From Pseudothermotoga elfii DSM 9442 = NBRC 107921 (GTDB lineage: Bacteria; Thermotogota; Thermotogae; Thermotogales; DSM-5069): a stretch of DNA of 64,000 bases. Made by a program: the position numbers and the translations under genes. This document shows, in pieces, positions 1-11,163 of the stretch (its first letter is position 1; each line of letters opens with the position of its first letter). The DNA is taken from contig NC_022792.1 of the NCBI RefSeq assembly GCF_000504085.1, forward strand, positions 1,144,001 through 1,208,000, read 5' to 3'. The notes beneath the pieces are model-generated. The model made no database searches. It worked only from the letters and a program-made list of their open reading frames with translations, and was not told where the DNA came from.

Positions 1-23
1 TTATTAGATTATCCCCAAGTATA

Positions 24-71
24 AATAGAAAAGAACCGCCCATCAAGAAGTATTTCTCCTCAATCGGCGGT
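24..71 (-). terminator. possible terminator after the recombinase remnant
   Basis: On the minus strand ACCGCC (71-66) can pair with GGCGGT (40-35), followed by a T-rich run (34-24). The loop is long, about 25 nt, so this is only a weak intrinsic-terminator candidate. It lies just downstream of the stop codon of the recombinase remnant. Confidence 0.3.
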
Positions 72-81
72 CAAGTTCATT

Positions 82-311
82 TTAAATTAATACATCAATC
101 TCTACTCCAGACTTAAACTCAACGGTCAGCTTATTATCAAATACCGTAACTTTTTCAATAAGCCGCCTTACCAGTTGCTCATCATATTCCTCCAGCTCAT
201 AGGACTGTTCATTCAAGAAGTCTGTCATTTCAGCTATTCGCTGCTTCTTCCTTCACGCTCTGCATTTTTAACCAGCGCATTTTGCTTCTGCTCCCGCAAT
301 CGGTAATCCAA
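82..311 (-). pseudogene. C-terminal fragment of a second large serine recombinase
   Basis: The minus strand here encodes a C-terminus clearly related to that of the intact recombinase at 382-1950: [10 protein letters not shown] is shared exactly, followed by LVR-LIEK and VEFKSG-EI, ending at the TAA at 84-82. Upstream, the homologous coiled-coil part (YRLREQKQNAL) is in a different frame and the frame of the tail contains stops, so a small indel has broken it. Only about 70 codons remain and similarity stops near 311. I read this as the leftover of a tandem recombinase copy. It could also be the intact end of a gene that was truncated by insertion of the neighbour. Confidence 0.75.
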
Positions 312-381
312 TTATGTCTCCTGTAGTTATTTATAATAGTATAAGTACTCTTCCCCTACTGGCGGCTATCTTAATACGAGC

Positions 382-1950
382 TTATAGGTTTACTTCTATT
401 TCTAACCCTGACTTAAACTCTACCACTAGCCTGTCATTATATACAGTTGCCTTTTCAATTAGTTTTCTAACCAGTTTATCATCAAATTCCGTAATACCAC
501 CGGTTTGCATATTAAGGAAGTCCGTCATCTCAGCGATCCGATCCCGCTTATCTTGACGGAGAGCGTTTCTTGAAAGGGTTTCTTGCCTTAAGTCCCGTAA
601 GCGGTAAATCTCATTGACAATATTATCATATGCTTCCTTTGAATTTGCCAATTGGATCAACTCGGCTTGAAGCTCTTCCAGCCTTTTATCAATATCTGCC
701 GTACTCTCGTCCAAATCCTCGTTTAATACGGTTTCAATATTCTTTTTCAGTATGGCCAGGAAAGAGTTTTTCCCGCTGACGGCTATATTGATAGCTTCTA
801 CAATCTTCTCTTTGAGAGTATCTTCAAGTATAGTGGAAGCGGTACAAAACAAACCGGTGTTTTCCAATCTGCTGACGCATCTCCATACGATTGATTTCTT
901 TCCTCGGTTATTCCAATGAACCCTGCGGAATACTTCATGACACTTGCCGCAGAACACCATTTGGGATAAGGGATGATTATTGCTGTAGTTTCTCTTCTTT
1001 CCGTTCTTACTTATATGCACACATCTTCTGCGGACAAGCTCTTCCTGAACCTGCATATAAATTTCACGCGGGATTATGGGCTCATGGCTGTTTTCTACAT
1101 AGTATTGAGGAACTATGCCGTTATTGGCCACCCTTTTCTTCGATAAAAAATCTACTGTATAGGTTTTCTGCAACAGCGCATCACCGATATATTTTTCATT
1201 CCTCAAAATCTTATTGATGGTGCTGGTATGCCATCTGTGATTGCCTGCACCTGTCAGAATTCCGTCAGCTTCCAGACCTCTTGCTATCTGTAGCATACTG
1301 GAACCTTCAAGGTATTCTCTGTAAATGCGTTTAACGATCTCTGCTTCTTCAGGTACGATAACTAAATTGCCATCCTTATCCTTTGTATAGCCAAGAAACC
1401 GGTTGTGATTAATATGGATTTTTCCTTGCTGATATCGGTACTGAATACCCAGTTTTACATTCTGGCTTAACGATTGGCTTTCTTGCTGCGCCAAAGAAGC
1501 CATAATGGTCAGCAGGATTTCCCCTTTGGAATCCAATGTGTTTATATTTTCCTTTTCAAAGTAAACTGGAATATTTTTTTCTTTAAGCTGCCTTATGTAC
1601 TTTAGGCAGTCCAGCGTATTTCTTGCAAAACGGCTGATAGATTTCGTAATTATCATATCGATTTTGCCCTGCATACATTCTTCTATCATCCGGTTAAACT
1701 CTTCACGCTTTTTCGTGTTGGTTCCAGTAATCCCTTCATCCGCAAATATGCCAGCTAACTCCCATTCCGGATTGCTTTTAATGTAGTTTGTGTAGTGCTC
1801 AATTTGCGCTTCATAACTGGTTGCCTGCTCCTCGCTGTCCGTAGATACGCGGCAATAGGCTGCTACCCGAAGCTTAGGCAATTCTTCAGCCTTTGCACTA
1901 TTTCCAATCCGTTTACGAGCAGGGATTACCGTAACATTCCTGATTGCCAT
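382..1950 (-). CDS. large serine recombinase (site-specific integrase/resolvase)
   Basis: This 522-residue protein has the three-part build of large serine recombinases. The N-terminal resolvase domain (about 28-170) has the nucleophile motif [11 protein letters not shown] with Ser36, and ISRFARN. A central recombinase domain (about 180-290) follows. Next come a zinc beta-ribbon (FCGKC near 355, later Cys residues in WRC and FCT) and a C-terminal coiled coil (about 430-500). Such enzymes excise and integrate mobile elements through a 2-bp staggered serine-linked break. The start is well supported: GAGGTGA sits a few bases before the ATG. Beyond its truncated sister copy no other element genes are in view, so the mobile element may extend off the left edge or be degraded. 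Attachment sites were not identified. Confidence 0.93.
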   Translation of the reverse strand: MAIRNVTVIPARKRIGNSAKAEELPKLRVAAYCRVSTDSEEQATSYEAQIEHYTNYIKSNPEWELAGIFADEGITGTNTKKREEFNRMIEECMQGKIDMIITKSISRFARNTLDCLKYIRQLKEKNIPVYFEKENINTLDSKGEILLTIMASLAQQESQSLSQNVKLGIQYRYQQGKIHINHNRFLGYTKDKDGNLVIVPEEAEIVKRIYREYLEGSSMLQIARGLEADGILTGAGNHRWHTSTINKILRNEKYIGDALLQKTYTVDFLSKKRVANNGIVPQYYVENSHEPIIPREIYMQVQEELVRRRCVHISKNGKKRNYSNNHPLSQMVFCGKCHEVFRRVHWNNRGKKSIVWRCVSRLENTGLFCTASTILEDTLKEKIVEAINIAVSGKNSFLAILKKNIETVLNEDLDESTADIDKRLEELQAELIQLANSKEAYDNIVNEIYRLRDLRQETLSRNALRQDKRDRIAEMTDFLNMQTGGITEFDDKLVRKLIEKATVYNDRLVVEFKSGLEIEVNL

Positions 1951-2035
1951 CTGAAATCACCTCGCTCTTAATAAGACTATAAGCATACTCTGCCTGCTGA
2001 AATGGATCATCATATAGATTATATTGCATATCGCT
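1951..2035. other. short spacer between recombinase and CRISPR array (leader remnant?)
   Basis: Only 85 bp separate the recombinase start codon from the first CRISPR repeat. The half next to the array is AT-rich (catcatatagattatattg), as leaders are. The half next to the recombinase carries that gene's ribosome-binding site. If the array is read on the + strand, its leader must lie here and is unusually short or truncated. Confidence 0.5.
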
Positions 2036-3244
2036 GTTTCAATCGAACCTTAGAGGGATGGAAACCAATTTTGCTAAGCCCTCTTTTTGTGTGAATATAG
2101 AGTTTCAATCGAACCTTAGAGGGATGGAAACGAGTAGATTTTGAGAGAGAACTTCTCTATTTGCCAAGTTTCAATCGAACCTTAGAGGGATGGAAACACC
2201 ATATTTTCAACCCCTTTTAAGCAGTATAAAGCTGTTTCAATCGAACCTTAGAGGGATGGAAACAAGTTTTCGGTATTCACATAAGCACAACATTTAGCGT
2301 TTCAATCGAACCTTAGAGGGATGGAAACCTAAAATTAGCCATGTGAATGGTAATACTGGGGATGGGTTTCAATCGAACCTTAGAGGGATGGAAACTTTTC
2401 AAAGTCGGGATTTGTCAACTCACAACCACAAGTTTCAATCGAACCTTAGAGGGATGGAAACCAACCAAGGTTTGTGGTGATACAACTGTTTTCAATAGTT
2501 TCAATCGAACCTTAGAGGGATGGAAACCAACCAAGGTTTGTGGTGATACAACTGTTTTCAATAGTTTCAATCGAACCTTAGAGGGATGGAAACTGTTCAT
2601 TCCTCCTTTAAGATTTTGCAGTTTATACTGGTTTCAATCGAACCTTAGAGGGATGGAAACTATCCCTTAATATGTTGCCTAATAAAGCCTTCACCAGTTT
2701 CAATCGAACCTTAGAGGGATGGAAACCAAGTATCTTTTTAGTCCTTCGCAAAATAAAAGGTTGTTTCAATCGAACCTTAGAGGGATGGAAACGTTAAAAC
2801 TGAAAATTCTAATAACGCCTTTTTTCGGGTTTCAATCGAACCTTAGAGGGATGGAAACTCATGAAACGGACATAAGATTTTCTTTCCGTACCCAGTTTCA
2901 ATCGAACCTTAGAGGGATGGAAACTATCCCTTAATATGTTGCCTAATAAAGCCTTCACCAGTTTCAATCGAACCTTAGAGGGATGGAAACAAAATCGATC
3001 CTGCAGGTTTTGCAAAATTTTTATCCGTTTCAATCGAACCTTAGAGGGATGGAAACAAAATCGATCCTGCAGGTTTTGCAAAATTTTTATCCGTTTCAAT
3101 CGAACCTTAGAGGGATGGAAACAAAATCGATCCTGCAGGTTTTGCAAAATTTTTATCCGTTTCAATCGAACCTTAGAGGGATGGAAACGTACCTAAAAAA
3201 TCTGATGCATCTGGATCCCATTCTGGTTTCAATCGAACCTTAGA
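2036..3244 (+). CRISPR. CRISPR array, 18 full 30-bp repeats plus a truncated last repeat
   Basis: The repeat begins GTTTCAATCGAACC and ends GGATGGAAAC (30 bp). Repeats start at 2036, 2102, 2168, 2234, 2299, 2366, 2432, 2498, 2564, 2631, 2697, 2763, 2829, 2895, 2961, 3027, 3093 and 3159; as far as read they are identical. A last copy at 3226 keeps only its first 19 bases. The 18 spacers are 35-37 bp. The broken copy at the right marks the leader-distal end, so transcription should run on + with an 8-nt ATGGAAAC tag. Spacers repeat: 2462-2497 equals 2528-2563; 2661-2696 equals 2925-2960; 2991-3026, 3057-3092 and 3123-3158 are identical. No cas genes are in the window. Small reading frames across the array are artefacts of the repeat. 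Confidence 0.98.
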
Positions 3245-3270
3245 ATATCAGAACTTATTTTTCCTGAATA

Positions 3271-3298
3271 TTGATTTTCTGGAAAATCGTGGCATAAT
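3271..3298 (+). promoter_or_regulatory. sigma-70-type promoter of the glpA-like operon
   Basis: TTGATT (3271-3276), a 16-bp spacer, then CATAAT (3293-3298). Transcription would begin near 3305, so the hairpin at 3328-3355 would lie inside the 5' untranslated RNA, 70 nt before the start codon. Confidence 0.6.
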
Positions 3299-3304
3299 AT
3301 AAGT

Positions 3305-3360
3305 GGTGTGGTAAAGAGACCCGGAGAAAGCCACATCCCTTTTGGGGTGTGGCTTTTTTC
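3305..3360 (+). promoter_or_regulatory. leader RNA with terminator and competing antiterminator (GlpP-type candidate)
   Basis: A 12-bp stem (3328-3339 with 3344-3355, one G-U pair, TTTT loop) followed by six T forms a strong intrinsic terminator ahead of the glpA-like gene. An upstream segment GGTGTGG (3305-3311) can instead pair with CCACATC (3331-3337), the 5' arm of the terminator. The same two alternative helices, with compensatory base changes, occur in the leader of the glpK/glpP operon (10286-10335). In Bacillus the glpD leader terminator is overridden by GlpP with glycerol-3-phosphate, and a GlpP-family gene lies at 6390-6947. The link to GlpP is inference. Confidence 0.75.
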
Positions 3361-3376
3361 TTTGGAGGTGTTCTTG

Positions 3377-4816
3377 ATGAAAGTAGTAGTGATTGGTGGA
3401 GGAGTGGTAGGAGCTTTAATTGTAAGAGAGCTTTCTATGTATGATCTGGAAATAACTTTAATAGAAAAAAACCTTGATATAGGCTGGGGTGTTACAAAGG
3501 CTAATTCAGCTATATTGCACGCTGGTTATGATGATCCAATCGGTTCAGTAAGAGCAAAGTTCTGTGCAAAGGGAAATGAACTTTATACTCAGCTTGCAAA
3601 AGAGCTTGATTTCGAAATAAAACGTATAGGATCATATGTGATAGCTTTTGATGAACAAGAATTAGATACCCTAAAAAAATTACTCCGCCAAGGTGAAGTT
3701 AATGGGGTTCCGGGTTTGGAGATTCATGAAAAGGAAATTATCCTTGAAAAAGAACCAAATTTAAGTAAAGAAATAAAATACGGTTTGTGGGCACCGACGG
3801 CTGGCATAACTGAACCGTGGATGATCGCAATCGCAGCAGTAGAGAATGCAGTAGACAACGGGGCAAAACTGATTCTTGGTGAAAAAGTTGTTGATTTTGA
3901 AAAACACTATGACAGAATAACGAAGGTTATCACAGATAAATCATCTTATGAAGCAGATGTTGTTATAAATGCGGCAGGTCTTTTTGCTGACGAAATAGCT
4001 GAACTTGCAGGTGCAGAGTATGTGCCATTACACCCAAGGCGTGGAGAATACATACTTCTCGACAAAAAAATTGGCAATATGGTTTCTTCTGTAATTTTTC
4101 CAACACCAACCATTTTGTCTAAGGGTATTCTCGTTCTTCCAACGATAGATGGTGGTTTGCTTTTGGGCCCAACAGCGGTGGATTTGGCCAGTGACATGAA
4201 AGATAATTTATCGACAACCAGCGAGGGATTAAAGGAGATCATATCTTTCACGAAACGGTTTGTCCCATCGCTCGATTTTTCGCAAACTGTAAAAACTTTC
4301 TCCGGCTTACGTCCTGAAAGTCCTCAAAAAGACTTCTTTATTAACAACAGTGAACGGGTGAAAAATTTTATCAACATTATGGCAATGCGATCCCCGGGGT
4401 TAACTGCAGCTCCAGCAATAGCAAAACATGTTGTAGAAGAAATCATTCAGGAAAGGCTCAAAATTTCTCTATCAGCCAGGAAAGATTTCAATCCCATAAG
4501 GAAGGGAATAAAAAGTTTTTCAAAATTATCACCGAAAGAATGGCAAAAGCACGTTGAACAAAATCCATTGGCAGGTAGACTTATATGTTATTGCAACGAG
4601 GTTACGGAAGCTGAGATAGTTGAAGCGATAAAAAGAGGTGCGAGAACACTGGACGGTGTGAAGTTCAGAACGAGAGCGATGTTCGGCCGGTGCCAAGGGG
4701 GGTTTTGTTCTATAAAGATCATGAAAATTCTTGAAAGAGAATTGAATGTCGATATGTCACAAATTGTTCAGAAATCCTACAACAGCTGGATTGTTAGTGG
4801 GAGGGTCAGAGAATGA
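3377..4816 (+). CDS. glpA: FAD-dependent glycerol-3-phosphate dehydrogenase (GlpA-like) with C-terminal [2Fe-2S] domain
   Basis: This 479-residue flavoprotein would oxidise glycerol-3-phosphate to dihydroxyacetone phosphate. It opens with a dinucleotide-binding motif (VVVIGGGVVG, residues 3-12) of the DAO family. It ends in a BFD-like iron-sulfur domain with four cysteines (about C404, C406, C439, C444; CYC and GRCQGGFC). I chose the ATG at 3377 because GGAGGTG (3364-3370) precedes it; the in-frame GTG at 3308 would lie within the leader hairpin region. The stop overlaps the next ATG (ATGA), so the two oxidoreductases are translationally coupled, as expected for subunits of one complex. There is no GlpC-like subunit in view. 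The gene symbol is by family and context. Confidence 0.88.
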   Translation: MKVVVIGGGVVGALIVRELSMYDLEITLIEKNLDIGWGVTKANSAILHAGYDDPIGSVRAKFCAKGNELYTQLAKELDFEIKRIGSYVIAFDEQELDTLKKLLRQGEVNGVPGLEIHEKEIILEKEPNLSKEIKYGLWAPTAGITEPWMIAIAAVENAVDNGAKLILGEKVVDFEKHYDRITKVITDKSSYEADVVINAAGLFADEIAELAGAEYVPLHPRRGEYILLDKKIGNMVSSVIFPTPTILSKGILVLPTIDGGLLLGPTAVDLASDMKDNLSTTSEGLKEIISFTKRFVPSLDFSQTVKTFSGLRPESPQKDFFINNSERVKNFINIMAMRSPGLTAAPAIAKHVVEEIIQERLKISLSARKDFNPIRKGIKSFSKLSPKEWQKHVEQNPLAGRLICYCNEVTEAEIVEAIKRGARTLDGVKFRTRAMFGRCQGGFCSIKIMKILERELNVDMSQIVQKSYNSWIVSGRVRE

Positions 4817-6024
4817 AAACAGATGTGCTTGTTATAGGAGCAGGTGCTGCGGGCATGGCAGCCGCACTGAGTGCAGCTAAAATGGGAGCAAGTGTGGTTC
4901 TCGTAGATAGGGATGAAATTCTTGGCGGAATATTAAACCAGTGCATACACAATGGTTTTGGCCTTCACTATTTCAAGCAGGAATTAACAGGACCAGAGTA
5001 CGCAGAACGATTTTTATCAATGATAAATAATAATAAAATCGAGGTTTTAACAGATTGTCATGTTCATAAATTATCGCCTGATAAGAGAGCTATACTGGTT
5101 TCTCCCAAAGGGATTTTTGAGCTTGAAACGAAAGCAATTGTCTATGCTTCAGGTGCAAGAGAAAGACCTTTTGGAGCACTCATGATACCAGGTGACAGGC
5201 CCTCAGGGATTTTTACAGCTGGGGTTGCTCAAAAATATGTGAATATAGAAAACAGGCTTATAGGAAAGAGAGCATTGATTCTCGGATCTGGAGATATTGG
5301 AATGATAATGGCACGCCGATTGACCCTTGAGGGAATAGAAGTTGTAGCAGTTGTTGAAAGATTGCCTTATTTTGGTGGTCTTTTGAGGAACGTAATTCAG
5401 TGTCTTGAAGATTATAATATTCCTTTATTATTATCAAGTACAATAACAGAAGTTAGGGGAAAAGAAAGACTCAGCGAAGTTGTTGTCGCGCAAGTGGATG
5501 AAAACTATAAACCCATTCCGGGAACGGAAAAAATATTCAAAGTTGACACACTTGTTTTGTCCGTGGGGCTTATTCCACAGGTTGAGTTACTTCAGGGCAT
5601 GGTTGACTTCAACAAAAATTCAAAAGGTGTTTTATGCTCTAATATTGCCCAAAGCACAAATGAATGGATTTTCGCAGCAGGAAATTGCACGATTATTTAT
5701 GATCTTGTAGATTACGTCACTATGGAAGGAGAAAAAGCGGGTAAATATGCCGCACTATATGCTCAAGGTGAGAAATTCGACTCGGGTATTCCTATCGAAG
5801 CTGGAGAAAATGTCGGTGTACTTTTTCCAAATCGGTATGTTGGTTTAGAAGATTTGACATTGTACGTTAGGAGCAATAAACCTATTGAAAAAGCCACAAT
5901 AACTGTTGGCGAATTTGAAAAAGTTTTTGAAGATATTGTCCCAAGTGAAATGATAAGAATAGTTGTCCCAAGAAAGAAAATCGACTCTTTTCAAAAATTG
6001 ACAGTTTCCTTAAGGGAGGAATAA
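4813..6024 (+). CDS. NAD(P)/FAD-dependent oxidoreductase, partner of the GlpA-like protein
   Basis: A 403-residue pyridine-nucleotide-disulfide-type oxidoreductase. It has an FAD motif at the N-terminus (VIGAGAAGMAAA, about 7-18) and a second nucleotide-binding fold near residue 155 (ALILGSGDIGMIMARR). A conserved cysteine sits near 44 (NQCIHNGFG). It overlaps the preceding gene by 4 bp. In Thermotogales the same three-gene order (GlpA-like, oxidoreductase, DUF1667) is found beside glycerol kinase, so it probably passes electrons from glycerol-3-phosphate oxidation to an acceptor. The acceptor (NAD, thioredoxin or other) cannot be told from sequence. Confidence 0.85.
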   Translation: MKTDVLVIGAGAAGMAAALSAAKMGASVVLVDRDEILGGILNQCIHNGFGLHYFKQELTGPEYAERFLSMINNNKIEVLTDCHVHKLSPDKRAILVSPKGIFELETKAIVYASGARERPFGALMIPGDRPSGIFTAGVAQKYVNIENRLIGKRALILGSGDIGMIMARRLTLEGIEVVAVVERLPYFGGLLRNVIQCLEDYNIPLLLSSTITEVRGKERLSEVVVAQVDENYKPIPGTEKIFKVDTLVLSVGLIPQVELLQGMVDFNKNSKGVLCSNIAQSTNEWIFAAGNCTIIYDLVDYVTMEGEKAGKYAALYAQGEKFDSGIPIEAGENVGVLFPNRYVGLEDLTLYVRSNKPIEKATITVGEFEKVFEDIVPSEMIRIVVPRKKIDSFQKLTVSLREE

Positions 6025-6026
6025 AG

Positions 6027-6389
6027 ATGAACAAAATAGTATGTGTGCAATGCCCGGTTGGCTGTAAAATAAAATTTGAACAGCAAGACGGCAAGATAAT
6101 CAAAATAGACGGTAACAGGTGCCCGCGTGGTATAGCTTATTTGCACGATGAACTCAAAGAACCCAGAAGAATTGTTCCAACAAGTGTGAAAGTGATTAAT
6201 GGTGTTTTCCCGTTAGTTTCTGTGAAAACCTCTAAGCCTGTACCAAAAAAATACATATCAGAGCTGATGAATGAAATCAAAAAAATTAGTGTCCAAGCTC
6301 CTGTTAAATCGGGCGACGTTATTTTAAAAAATGTCTTCGGTACAGGTGCAGATATTATTGCAACAAGGACTGTTCCACAAAAACAGGGT

Positions 6390-6398
<9 letters not shown>
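6027..6398 (+). CDS. DUF1667 cysteine-rich protein
   Basis: This 123-residue protein has an N-terminal cysteine cluster, CVQCPVGC (residues 5-12) and CPRG (about 32), which could bind an iron-sulfur cluster or zinc. It starts 2 bp after the oxidoreductase stop, with AGGGAGGA as ribosome-binding site, and so is the third gene of the glycerol-3-phosphate oxidation operon. DUF1667 members habitually accompany this oxidoreductase pair, and a small electron-transfer subunit is the natural guess. The last 9 bp overlap the convergent glpP gene. Confidence 0.82.
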
Positions 6399-8455
<2,057 letters not shown>

Positions 8456-10252
8456 TTATGAAGCAAATTCTATTGCTTGGCCAGCCACAATATACCATGT
8501 AATGAACAAACTGTTAATAAAGGCTCCTACATATATGCTACCAGTTCTTCTATAGAAAAATGATGAAATGATTCCTGACAAAGCGGTAAGAAAAACAAAC
8601 TGATAGGCAACTATACCGAGCAATGATTGAGTTGGGAAAAATAGTGTCTGTGTAGTGTAGAGTTTTCCAACTTGCAATATGACGAGTATAGCTATTCCAA
8701 GGCAATTAGCAAGTGCTGAAGATATCATCCAGCTGATAGTTGAAACCGATTCGCTTTTGAACTGTTTCGCTTTTAACTGCCCATTGAGAACAAGTGCATT
8801 GACAAATGCAAAGAATGCAAATGGAGGGAGATATCTTAGGAATATTAAGAATCTTGAAAAATCCATTGGTTTGAGAGCGATAACCCACCAACGAAAATCA
8901 ACTTTGAATGCCCATTGGACCATTGACAGTACTATGTGTGTAGCAAAAACTATACAAACAGCAAAAGCAAAAGCTTTCCACAGTTGTTTCAGGCTGAATT
9001 TTTTGTTTTGAACGTCTGTTATTAAACCATACGTACTCAGGTTTCCACCAATTTTTCTGTGATAAATAAAATGCCATACTACAAACAGACAGATTGCAAT
9101 TAGAGCATTGAATGTTGCCCATCTGGCGAAGCCAATAGTTAAACTTTGTGGCCAGAACGATGTTGGTGCAGGACTTCTTCCACCAGGTTGTTGAAATTTG
9201 AAGAAAGTTATGGCAGGAATAGAAGTAATAAGCGCAAAACCTATCCACCAAGCTATTTTGTCCAGAATAGTATTTTTTGTTTGAAACACAACAGGTTTAC
9301 CAGCAAGCGATGAGAAATACTCTGTTTTCAGCATACAAACTCCATAGCTCATCATGAACATGATGCCACCAATCAATCCAAGTAATGTGCCGAATTCTTT
9401 CCATGGCCAAATTTGATCATTCGGGTCTATAAATTTTGGTGGTGTTATAGAATTCTGTAAAAATTCTATTGCATACCCTATGGCTTCTTTCGAAAGGTGG
9501 TCACCAGGATGAGTACAATTCGGTATGTACAGTTTCCGTGCAGATTCGTTCTCAAAAGATCCATAAAGTTTCCCAACAACGACATCTTCTGTTACCCCGA
9601 ATGCGGTTTTTAATTTTTCCGTTTTTACAATATCTGAAGGTATTTTTACCCCCCACAACAACTGGCTGAATTCATCGTATTTACTGAATACAACAGCAAA
9701 ATTAAATCCTGATTCTGCCGTGACCTTAGGAGCTCCATAAGTTTCTGAAGATGACCCCTCAAGTATCACTGTTTTTACAAGTTCTGGATATTTTCCAGCT
9801 GCACTTAAAACAGACAATCCTCCCATAGAATGACCTTCTACAGCTATATTATTTTTATCCACAAATGGCAAACTTGCAAGATACAAAAGACCTGTATCTG
9901 CTCCTCTTGCTGGATTTGCTACCCCACCTTTTACCTGTTCAGAATATCCATGTCCTGCCATGTCCATAGCAAGGACAACATAACCTCGCCGGGCAAACTC
10001 AATATTAAAACCACTTTGTGTTTCTTTTGAGTTGATACCGCCATGCATTGTCAAAACAGCAGGTGCCGGATTTTCAGCTGATACTCCTTTAGGAATAAAT
10101 AAGAATGCGCTTAGAATTTTTCCATCTTCGCTGGCAATTTTTACTTCCTTAACTTTAACTGCCGTGAAATTTGTTTGAACAAGGAAAGCGATCAGAGAAC
10201 CCATGAAGACTATGAGCAGCGACAACAAAAGCCAACCTACCGCCTTTTTCAT
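8456..10252 (-). CDS. membrane-anchored alpha/beta hydrolase
   Basis: About 598 residues. An N-terminal membrane segment (about 5-25) is followed by an alpha/beta-hydrolase domain (about 35-270). That domain has an oxyanion HGG (near 70) and a nucleophile elbow GHSMGG (Ser about 142); a late GDH near 250 is a likely catalytic His. The C-terminal half is a bundle of about seven or eight hydrophobic helices. I use the ATG 7 nt after GGAGG rather than the GTG 6 bp earlier. It is the first gene of the operon with glpK and glpP, so it may release glycerol from an ester or lipid at the membrane. That is inference from position; a dienelactone-hydrolase or peptidase-like activity is also possible. 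Confidence 0.8.
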   Translation of the reverse strand: MKKAVGWLLLSLLIVFMGSLIAFLVQTNFTAVKVKEVKIASEDGKILSAFLFIPKGVSAENPAPAVLTMHGGINSKETQSGFNIEFARRGYVVLAMDMAGHGYSEQVKGGVANPARGADTGLLYLASLPFVDKNNIAVEGHSMGGLSVLSAAGKYPELVKTVILEGSSSETYGAPKVTAESGFNFAVVFSKYDEFSQLLWGVKIPSDIVKTEKLKTAFGVTEDVVVGKLYGSFENESARKLYIPNCTHPGDHLSKEAIGYAIEFLQNSITPPKFIDPNDQIWPWKEFGTLLGLIGGIMFMMSYGVCMLKTEYFSSLAGKPVVFQTKNTILDKIAWWIGFALITSIPAITFFKFQQPGGRSPAPTSFWPQSLTIGFARWATFNALIAICLFVVWHFIYHRKIGGNLSTYGLITDVQNKKFSLKQLWKAFAFAVCIVFATHIVLSMVQWAFKVDFRWWVIALKPMDFSRFLIFLRYLPPFAFFAFVNALVLNGQLKAKQFKSESVSTISWMISSALANCLGIAILVILQVGKLYTTQTLFFPTQSLLGIVAYQFVFLTALSGIISSFFYRRTGSIYVGAFINSLFITWYIVAGQAIEFAS

Positions 10253-10285
10253 AAACACACCTCCCGCGAATTTTGAAAAACAAAA

Positions 10286-10335
10286 AGACCATACCTCACA
10301 TTGAGATATGGTCTTCTCCTATTCTCCACCATATC
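10286..10335 (-). promoter_or_regulatory. leader RNA of the glpK/glpP operon, terminator and antiterminator
   Basis: Read on the minus strand, AGACCATATCTC (10314-10303) pairs perfectly except for one T-G with GAGGTATGGTCT (10297-10286), loop AATGT, then TTTT. The upstream segment GATATGG (10335-10329) can pair with CCATATC (10311-10305) and break the terminator. Compared with 3328-3355, the stems have the same 12-bp length and the same T-G position. All four differing pairs change on both sides, so pairing is kept. This is direct evidence that the structure, and not only the sequence, is under selection. Confidence 0.75.
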
Positions 10336-10368
10336 GTATAAGCAAATTTCTATTTACTTTCAAGACAA

Positions 10369-10397
10369 ATGATATACTTTTTCTTAAAAAATGTCAA
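10369..10397 (-). promoter_or_regulatory. sigma-70 promoter of the hydrolase-glpK-glpP operon
   Basis: On the minus strand TTGACA (10397-10392), 17 bp, TATCAT (10374-10369). Transcription would start near 10362, upstream of the leader RNA structure, with the hydrolase start codon about 110 nt downstream. Confidence 0.7.
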
Positions 10398-10469
10398 CAC
10401 AGTTTGCAACGCGAGTAAAATAAATTTGCCGCCAAATGATATAAAATTGCTATGGGAGGTTGATGAAAA

Positions 10470-11153
10470 ATGAAAGCACTTTATTTGGGCCACGCTGCGG
10501 TTTTGTTACAGACGGGAGAAAGAAATATACTGATCGATCCTTTTATAAACGAAAATCCGTCGTGCCCGATCAAAGTCCAGGATTTACCAAAAATCCATTA
10601 TATCCTTGTTACCCATGGACATGGAGATCATCTTGGAGATACTGTTGAAATTGCAAAAAGAGATAGCTCAACTGTTATAACAAATTTTGAATTGAGCAGC
10701 CTTATATCAAGACATGGAATTTCAACCCATCCAATGCATATTGGCGGAAGATACACCTTTGAATTTGGCTCAGTTAAATTAACACCTGCCCTTCATGGGT
10801 CAAGCATTTCCGAGGGAGATACCCCTGTTTATGCCGGTAATCCATGCGGCTTTCTGATAGAAATTCATGATAAAAAAATTTACCACGCTGGTGACACAGG
10901 GCTAACGAAAGATATGGAACTACTCAGGCGCGAGAATATTGATCTGGCATTTCTGCCAATCGGAGGCAATTTTGTTATGGATCTTTGGGATGCTGTCGAG
11001 GCAGTCAAGATGATCTATCCAGAAATTGTTGTTCCAATACACTACAACACATGGGAAGTAATAAAATCTGATCCAGCTATATTCCAGAAAGAGGTAGAAA
11101 AATTAGGATTGAAATGCCGTGCCCTAAAACCTGGAGAATCAATTGAATTGTGA
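10470..11153 (+). CDS. UPF0173-type metal-dependent hydrolase (metallo-beta-lactamase fold)
   Basis: 227 residues, typical for this family. The metal motif [10 protein letters not shown] lies near 48-57, more ligands are expected at the LTPALHGSS and YHAGDTGL segments (about 110 and 140), and the last histidine at PIHYNTWE (about 190). The exact reaction of the family is not known; many members act on lactones, phosphodiesters or similar. The start ATG is preceded by GGGAGG (10454-10459). It is transcribed divergently from the glpK operon and overlaps or abuts the next gene, which suggests one transcript. Confidence 0.9.
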   Translation: MKALYLGHAAVLLQTGERNILIDPFINENPSCPIKVQDLPKIHYILVTHGHGDHLGDTVEIAKRDSSTVITNFELSSLISRHGISTHPMHIGGRYTFEFGSVKLTPALHGSSISEGDTPVYAGNPCGFLIEIHDKKIYHAGDTGLTKDMELLRRENIDLAFLPIGGNFVMDLWDAVEAVKMIYPEIVVPIHYNTWEVIKSDPAIFQKEVEKLGLKCRALKPGESIEL

Positions 11154-11163
11154 GGCGGTTCGT

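Noticed and set aside
314-556. 80-codon + strand frame
   Set aside because: Antisense to the end of the serine recombinase and the remnant; no start signal.
2347-3243. Several open frames of 60-118 codons on both strands
   Set aside because: They run through the CRISPR repeats and consist of the repeated peptide of the repeat unit; no ribosome-binding sites.
3308-3376. Upstream GTG start extending the GlpA-like protein by 23 residues
   Set aside because: The extension is encoded by the leader hairpin; the ATG at 3377 has a proper ribosome-binding site and the protein then begins with its nucleotide-binding strand.
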